Shown here: positions 13,593 to 16,836 of the stretch, piece after piece
Layout: each line of letters starts with the position of its first letter
Numbering within the stretch: position 1 is the stretch's first letter
DNA from: Alistipes sp.
GTDB lineage: Bacteria > Bacteroidota > Bacteroidia > Bacteroidales > Rikenellaceae
Reading direction: 5' to 3'
DNA: 16,836 nucleotides
Assembly: GCA_029065825.1 (NCBI GenBank)
Contig: JAIEHQ010000020.1
Coordinates: 1 to 16,836 of the forward strand
The notes under the pieces: generated by a model
The model's input: the letters and a program-made list of their open reading frames with translations, nothing else
The model's database searches: none
What the model was told of the DNA's origin: nothing
Translations under genes and position numbers: made by a program

Positions 13593-15018
13593 CGGTATCG
13601 GCAAGTTGTTCGAAGGGGTGGACCGGTGGACGGTGCTGATCTACGTGCTGATCGTGCTGATCGGTTTCGTCTCGATAACCTCCGCCTCCTACGACGACAC
13701 GGGGGCGGCGCTGTTCTCGTTCTCGAATTTCTACATGAAGCAGCTCGTCTGGATGGGCGGCGCGCTGGTGGTCGCCGTCGTGGTGCTGCTCATCGACGCG
13801 AGCCTCTACCACAAGTGGGCCTATCTGTTCTATGTCGTAGGACTGGGCATGCTGGTCGCGGCGCTGCTCTTCGGCCGCGAAGTGAACGGCGCGAAGGCCT
13901 GGTTCGAGTTCGGATCGTTCCGCGTGCAGCCCGTCGAGTTCGCCAAGATCGCGACGGCGCTGGCGCTGGCCCGCGTGATGAGCTCCTCGTCGTTCTCGAT
14001 CGACCGCCCGGGCGACCTGTTCAAGGTCGGGTGCGTCATCTGCCTGCCGCTGGCGGTCATCGTGCTGCAGAACGACACAGGCTCGGGCATCGTGCTCGTC
14101 TCGCTGCTCTTCGTGCTCTACCGCGAGGGGCTGAACAAGTGGCTGTGCATCCCCGTGCTGTTCATCGGGGCGCTCTTCATCTTCTCGTTCCTCCTTACGC
14201 CGCTCACGCTGCTGGTGCTGCTGATCTTGGTTTGTACGCTTTCGGAGGCGATGATGAACCGCCGCTGGCGTTCGCGCATCGTCTATCTGGCCGCTTTGGC
14301 GCTGGGGTCGCTGACGCTCTATTTCGGCATGCTGCTCGCCGCGCCCGGACGGCTCTCGCTCTACGGGGCGCTGCTCTCGGTCACGCTCCTCTCGCTGCTC
14401 GTCGTGGCCGTTTACGCCTTCCGGAGCAACCTGCGCAACATCTTCATCACGATGGGGCTGTTCCTGTCGGCGCTCCTGTTCGTGCCGACCACCGACTACA
14501 TCTTCAACTCGATCCTCAAGGAGCACCAGCAGAACCGCATCCTGAGCTTCCTGGGCCTTAAGAGCGACCCGCTCGGCACGGACTACAACGTCAATCAGGC
14601 CAAGATCGCCATCGGCTCGGGCGGCTGGTTCGGCAAGGGCTTCCTGCAGGGGACGCAGATCCGCTACGGGTTCGTGCCCGAGAAACACACCGACTTCATC
14701 TTCTGCACGGTGGGCGAGGAGTGGGGCTTCGCCGGGGCTATGGTGCTGCTGTCGTTGTTCTGCCTGCTGATCTTCAGGCTGATGCGGATGGGCGAGCGCC
14801 AGGAGGAGCCTTTCGGACGCATCTACTGCTATTGCGTGGCGGCCTTTTTGCTGTTCCACCTGCTGGTCAATGTGGGGATGACCGTCGGGCTGATGCCCGT
14901 GATGGGAATCCCGCTGCCGCTGGTCAGCTACGGTGGTTCGTCGCTGATCGCCTTCACGATCATGCTCTTCATCGCCGTGCGGCTCGATGCCTCGACCCGC
15001 CAGTTCGGGTTCCGGTAG
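13582..15018 (+). CDS. rodA: RodA, SEDS-family peptidoglycan glycosyltransferase, long form
   Basis: Polymerises lipid II into glycan strands with PBP2. It is polytopic, 478 residues, about 100 longer than E. coli RodA (370). Conserved parts: N-G-A-K-A-W (102-107), Q-P-V-E-F-A-K (116-122), Q-N-D-T-G-S-G (163-169), H-Q-Q-N-R-I (315-320), G-S-G-G-W-F-G-K-G (346-353), and P-E-K-H-T-D371-F-I-F with the aspartate essential in SEDS enzymes, then P-L-V-S-Y-G-G-S-S near the end. The extra length lies between about 195 and 310 and consists of strongly hydrophobic segments with a basic stretch (226-232), so extra membrane helices. RodA rather than FtsW is assigned because it overlaps mrdA by 11 bases and ends the mre operon. 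Confidence 0.96.
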   Translation: MENSGIGKLFEGVDRWTVLIYVLIVLIGFVSITSASYDDTGAALFSFSNFYMKQLVWMGGALVVAVVVLLIDASLYHKWAYLFYVVGLGMLVAALLFGREVNGAKAWFEFGSFRVQPVEFAKIATALALARVMSSSSFSIDRPGDLFKVGCVICLPLAVIVLQNDTGSGIVLVSLLFVLYREGLNKWLCIPVLFIGALFIFSFLLTPLTLLVLLILVCTLSEAMMNRRWRSRIVYLAALALGSLTLYFGMLLAAPGRLSLYGALLSVTLLSLLVVAVYAFRSNLRNIFITMGLFLSALLFVPTTDYIFNSILKEHQQNRILSFLGLKSDPLGTDYNVNQAKIAIGSGGWFGKGFLQGTQIRYGFVPEKHTDFIFCTVGEEWGFAGAMVLLSLFCLLIFRLMRMGERQEEPFGRIYCYCVAAFLLFHLLVNVGMTVGLMPVMGIPLPLVSYGGSSLIAFTIMLFIAVRLDASTRQFGFR

Positions 15019-15045
15019 CCGGTGCGTGCGGCCGCAGAACGGTAT

Positions 15046-15053
15046 TGTCTTTG
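15046..15053 (+). promoter_or_regulatory. Possible -7 box for the P-type ATPase gene
   Basis: TGTCTTTG differs from TAnnTTTG at one position and lies 20 bases before the ATG at 15073, in a 54-base spacer after rodA. The spacer also contains the 10-base palindrome TGCGGCCGCA (15027-15036). A separate promoter would fit the change of function, but readthrough from rodA is not excluded. Confidence 0.35.
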
Positions 15054-15072
15054 AAACGATAAATTTCTGTCT

Positions 15073-16836
15073 ATGACACGAGAACAAGTACACGAATATC
15101 GCGGACTGACTTCGGCCGAGGTCGAGCGCAGCCGGCAGGAGCACGGCGATAACCTGATTACCGCCCGGCGGGAGGATTCCCCCTGGAAGCTCCTTGCCGA
15201 CAAGTTCCGCGATCCGATCATCCAGGTGCTGCTGGGGGCCGCCGCGCTGTCGCTGGCGATGGCCTTCTTCGACGGCGATTTCATGGAGACGATCGGCATC
15301 ATCTGCGCGATCGTGCTGGCGACCTGCGTCGGCTTCTTCTTCGAGCTGAATGCCATGCGGCGCTTCCGCCAGCTCAACCGGGTCGATGAGCAGGTGCCGG
15401 TCAAGGTGGTCCGCGACGGTGCCGTGACCGAGGTGCCGCGCTGCGAGGTGGTCGTGGGCGATCTGGTCTGGGTCGAGAACGGGGAGACCGTGCCTGCCGA
15501 CGGCAGACTGGTCGAGGCCGTCTCGCTCAAGGTCAATGAATCGACCCTCACGGGCGAACCCGAGGTCGATAAGACGGTCGATGAACGCCATTTCGATCCG
15601 GAGGCGACCTATCCCTCCGACCGGCTGCTGCGCGGCACGACCGTCGTGGACGGCTACGGACGGATGGTGGTCGAGGCGGTCGGCGACGCTACGGAGGCGG
15701 GGCGCGTGACCCGGCAGGCGACCGTTGCCAGCGACGAACCCACGCCTCTGCACCGCCAGCTGACGCGCCTTTCGCGGCTGATCGGCAAGGTGGGCATAGC
15801 CGTCTCGGTAGCGATCTTCGCGGCGATGGCCGTGAAGGGCTTCCTGGCTGGCGATTTCTCCTCGGGCGACTGGATGCTGACGGCCAAGCAGCTGCTGCGG
15901 ATCTTCATGGTCTCGGTGGCGCTCATCGTGATGGCCGTACCCGAGGGGCTGCCGATGAGCATCACGCTCTCGCTGGCGCTTTCGATGCGGCGGATGCTGC
16001 GCACCAACAACCTGGTTCGCAAGATGCACGCCTGCGAGACGATGGGGGCCGTGACCGTGATCTGCACCGACAAGACCGGCACGCTGACCCAGAACAGGAT
16101 GCGTGTGGAGCGGATCGTGCGCTACGCGCCGGTCGAGGAGCGGCTGCTGGCCGAACTGATCGCCGCCAACTCGACGGCCTTCCTCGACGAACAGGATGCC
16201 GTCATCGGCAATCCGACCGAGGGGGCGCTGCTGCTCTGGATGCGCGGGCAGGGGATGGACTACGCCGCGCTGCGCGCCGCTGCGCCGCCGGTCGATCGCA
16301 TGACCTTTACCACCGAGCGCAAATACATGGCCACGCTTGCCACGCTCGCCGACGGCCGGCGTATGATCTGCGTGAAGGGCGCTCCCGAGATCGTGCGGGC
16401 GATGTGCCGGCCCGACGGCAAGGATACCCAGGTGGCCGAACAGCTGGCCGTTTTCCAGGGGCAGGCGATGCGCACGCTGGCCGTCGCCTGCGCCGAGACT
16501 GCGGCCGACAGTTGCGAGGAGGCGCTGCGCGGGGGCGGGCTGACTTTCGTCGCCGTCGCGGCGATCGCCGATCCTGTGCGCGAGGATGTGCCCGAGGCTG
16601 TGGCGCGCTGCATGCGTGCGGGCATCGCCGTGAAGATCGTCACGGGCGACACCCCGGCCACGGCGCGCGAGATCGCCCGCCGCATCGGTCTGTGGCACGA
16701 CGAGCAGGATTCGGCCCGGAACGAGATCACAGGCCCGGAGTTTGCCGCCCGGAGCGACGAGGAGCTGCTCGGGCAGGTCGCCGACCTGAAGATCATGTCG
16801 CGGGCGCGCCCGCTCGACAAGCAGCGGCTGGTGCGG
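15073..16836 (+). CDS. P-type ATPase, calcium-transporting type (IIB-like), 3' end outside window
   Basis: The frame is open from ATG 15073 to the right edge: 588 codons with no stop, so the C-terminal membrane part is missing (such pumps are about 850-900 residues). Features in order: a short N-terminal cation-ATPase segment with L-T-x-x-E-V and G-D-N-x-L (about 12-30), two membrane helices (about 50-100), the actuator motif T160-G-E162, helices M3-M4 with P290-E-G-L-P294, the phosphorylation site D333-K-T-G-T, the nucleotide-binding K435-G-A437 and T524-G-D526 followed by T-x-x-T-A. The stretch after PEGLP (N-N-L-V-R-x-x-x-A-C-E-T-M-G) resembles plasma-membrane-type Ca2+ pumps, so export of Ca2+ is likely; the M5-M6 ion-binding residues lie outside the window and the ion is inferred. 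Confidence 0.92.
   Translation, partial: MTREQVHEYRGLTSAEVERSRQEHGDNLITARREDSPWKLLADKFRDPIIQVLLGAAALSLAMAFFDGDFMETIGIICAIVLATCVGFFFELNAMRRFRQLNRVDEQVPVKVVRDGAVTEVPRCEVVVGDLVWVENGETVPADGRLVEAVSLKVNESTLTGEPEVDKTVDERHFDPEATYPSDRLLRGTTVVDGYGRMVVEAVGDATEAGRVTRQATVASDEPTPLHRQLTRLSRLIGKVGIAVSVAIFAAMAVKGFLAGDFSSGDWMLTAKQLLRIFMVSVALIVMAVPEGLPMSITLSLALSMRRMLRTNNLVRKMHACETMGAVTVICTDKTGTLTQNRMRVERIVRYAPVEERLLAELIAANSTAFLDEQDAVIGNPTEGALLLWMRGQGMDYAALRAAAPPVDRMTFTTERKYMATLATLADGRRMICVKGAPEIVRAMCRPDGKDTQVAEQLAVFQGQAMRTLAVACAETAADSCEEALRGGGLTFVAVAAIADPVREDVPEAVARCMRAGIAVKIVTGDTPATAREIARRIGLWHDEQDSARNEITGPEFAARSDEELLGQVADLKIMSRARPLDKQRLVR

Noticed and set aside
11664..13604. Minus-strand open frame of 646 codons opposite mrdA
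   Set aside because: Opposite an intact PBP2 with all catalytic motifs; no domain or start signal on the antisense strand.
15027..15036. Palindrome TGCGGCCGCA after rodA as a terminator
   Set aside because: Only 10 bases, no loop and no T run; it is expected by chance in GC-rich DNA.
13567..16698. Minus-strand open frame of 1043 codons opposite rodA and the P-type ATPase
   Set aside because: It is antisense to two clearly conserved genes. Its product is a low-complexity Arg/His/Asp/Gln-rich sequence of the kind produced opposite G/C-ending codons, with no recognisable domain.
1..16836. Search for a defence, mobile or otherwise novel multi-gene system
   Set aside because: All large open regions are explained by known housekeeping families; no transposase, integrase, long repeats, att sites or CRISPR spacing was seen.

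Overview
The window looks like ordinary chromosomal housekeeping DNA from a GC-rich member of the Bacteroidota, most likely an Alistipes-like Bacteroidales; the genus is an inference. Three things support this. Several upstream regions carry the Bacteroidota -7 promoter element TAnnTTTG (before the acetyltransferase, gdhA, gpsA and mreB). Shine-Dalgarno sequences are mostly weak or absent. The protein families (short Pgi, GpsA with GYGSW, long RodA, a class A beta-lactamase with E-D-D-M around the general base) have a Bacteroidota flavour. I found no mobile element, CRISPR array, tRNA, rRNA or phage gene, and no stretch over 300 bases without a gene.

Layout. 1-1278 (+) is the 3' part of rny (RNase Y), ending in a strong hairpin terminator. 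1430-2358 (-) is a class A beta-lactamase gene broken by an apparent one-base deletion in a T5 run. 2471-3580 (-) gcvT and 3621-4820 (-) a GNAT-type acetyltransferase form a probable two-gene operon read leftwards. From the same intergenic region gdhA (5085-6425, +) is read rightwards. It converges on pgi (6664-7992, -), which lies downstream of gpsA (8135-9151, -). gpsA diverges from the cell-elongation operon mreB-mreC-mreD-mrdA-rodA (9340-15018, +), whose genes are tightly spaced or overlapping. A P-type ATPase of the Ca2+ (IIB) type begins at 15073 and runs off the right edge.

How the genes work together. The mre-mrdA-rodA cluster encodes the rod complex: MreB filaments, the MreC/MreD bridge, the transpeptidase PBP2 and its SEDS glycosyltransferase partner RodA. 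gdhA (ammonia assimilation), pgi (upper glycolysis), gpsA (glycerol-3-phosphate for phospholipids) and gcvT (glycine cleavage, one-carbon units) are central metabolism. RNase Y acts in mRNA turnover. Each convergent gene pair is separated by one or two hairpin terminators, and the divergent pairs share promoter regions with matching -7 boxes.

I do not see a novel multi-gene system here. The points most worth a second look are the single-base disruption of an otherwise complete beta-lactamase, the roughly 100-residue extra membrane section in RodA, the structured mreB leader (alternative hairpins plus a tandem TTAGGATAG repeat), the uncharacterised acetyltransferase next to gcvT, and a possible gene relic between the acetyltransferase and gdhA.
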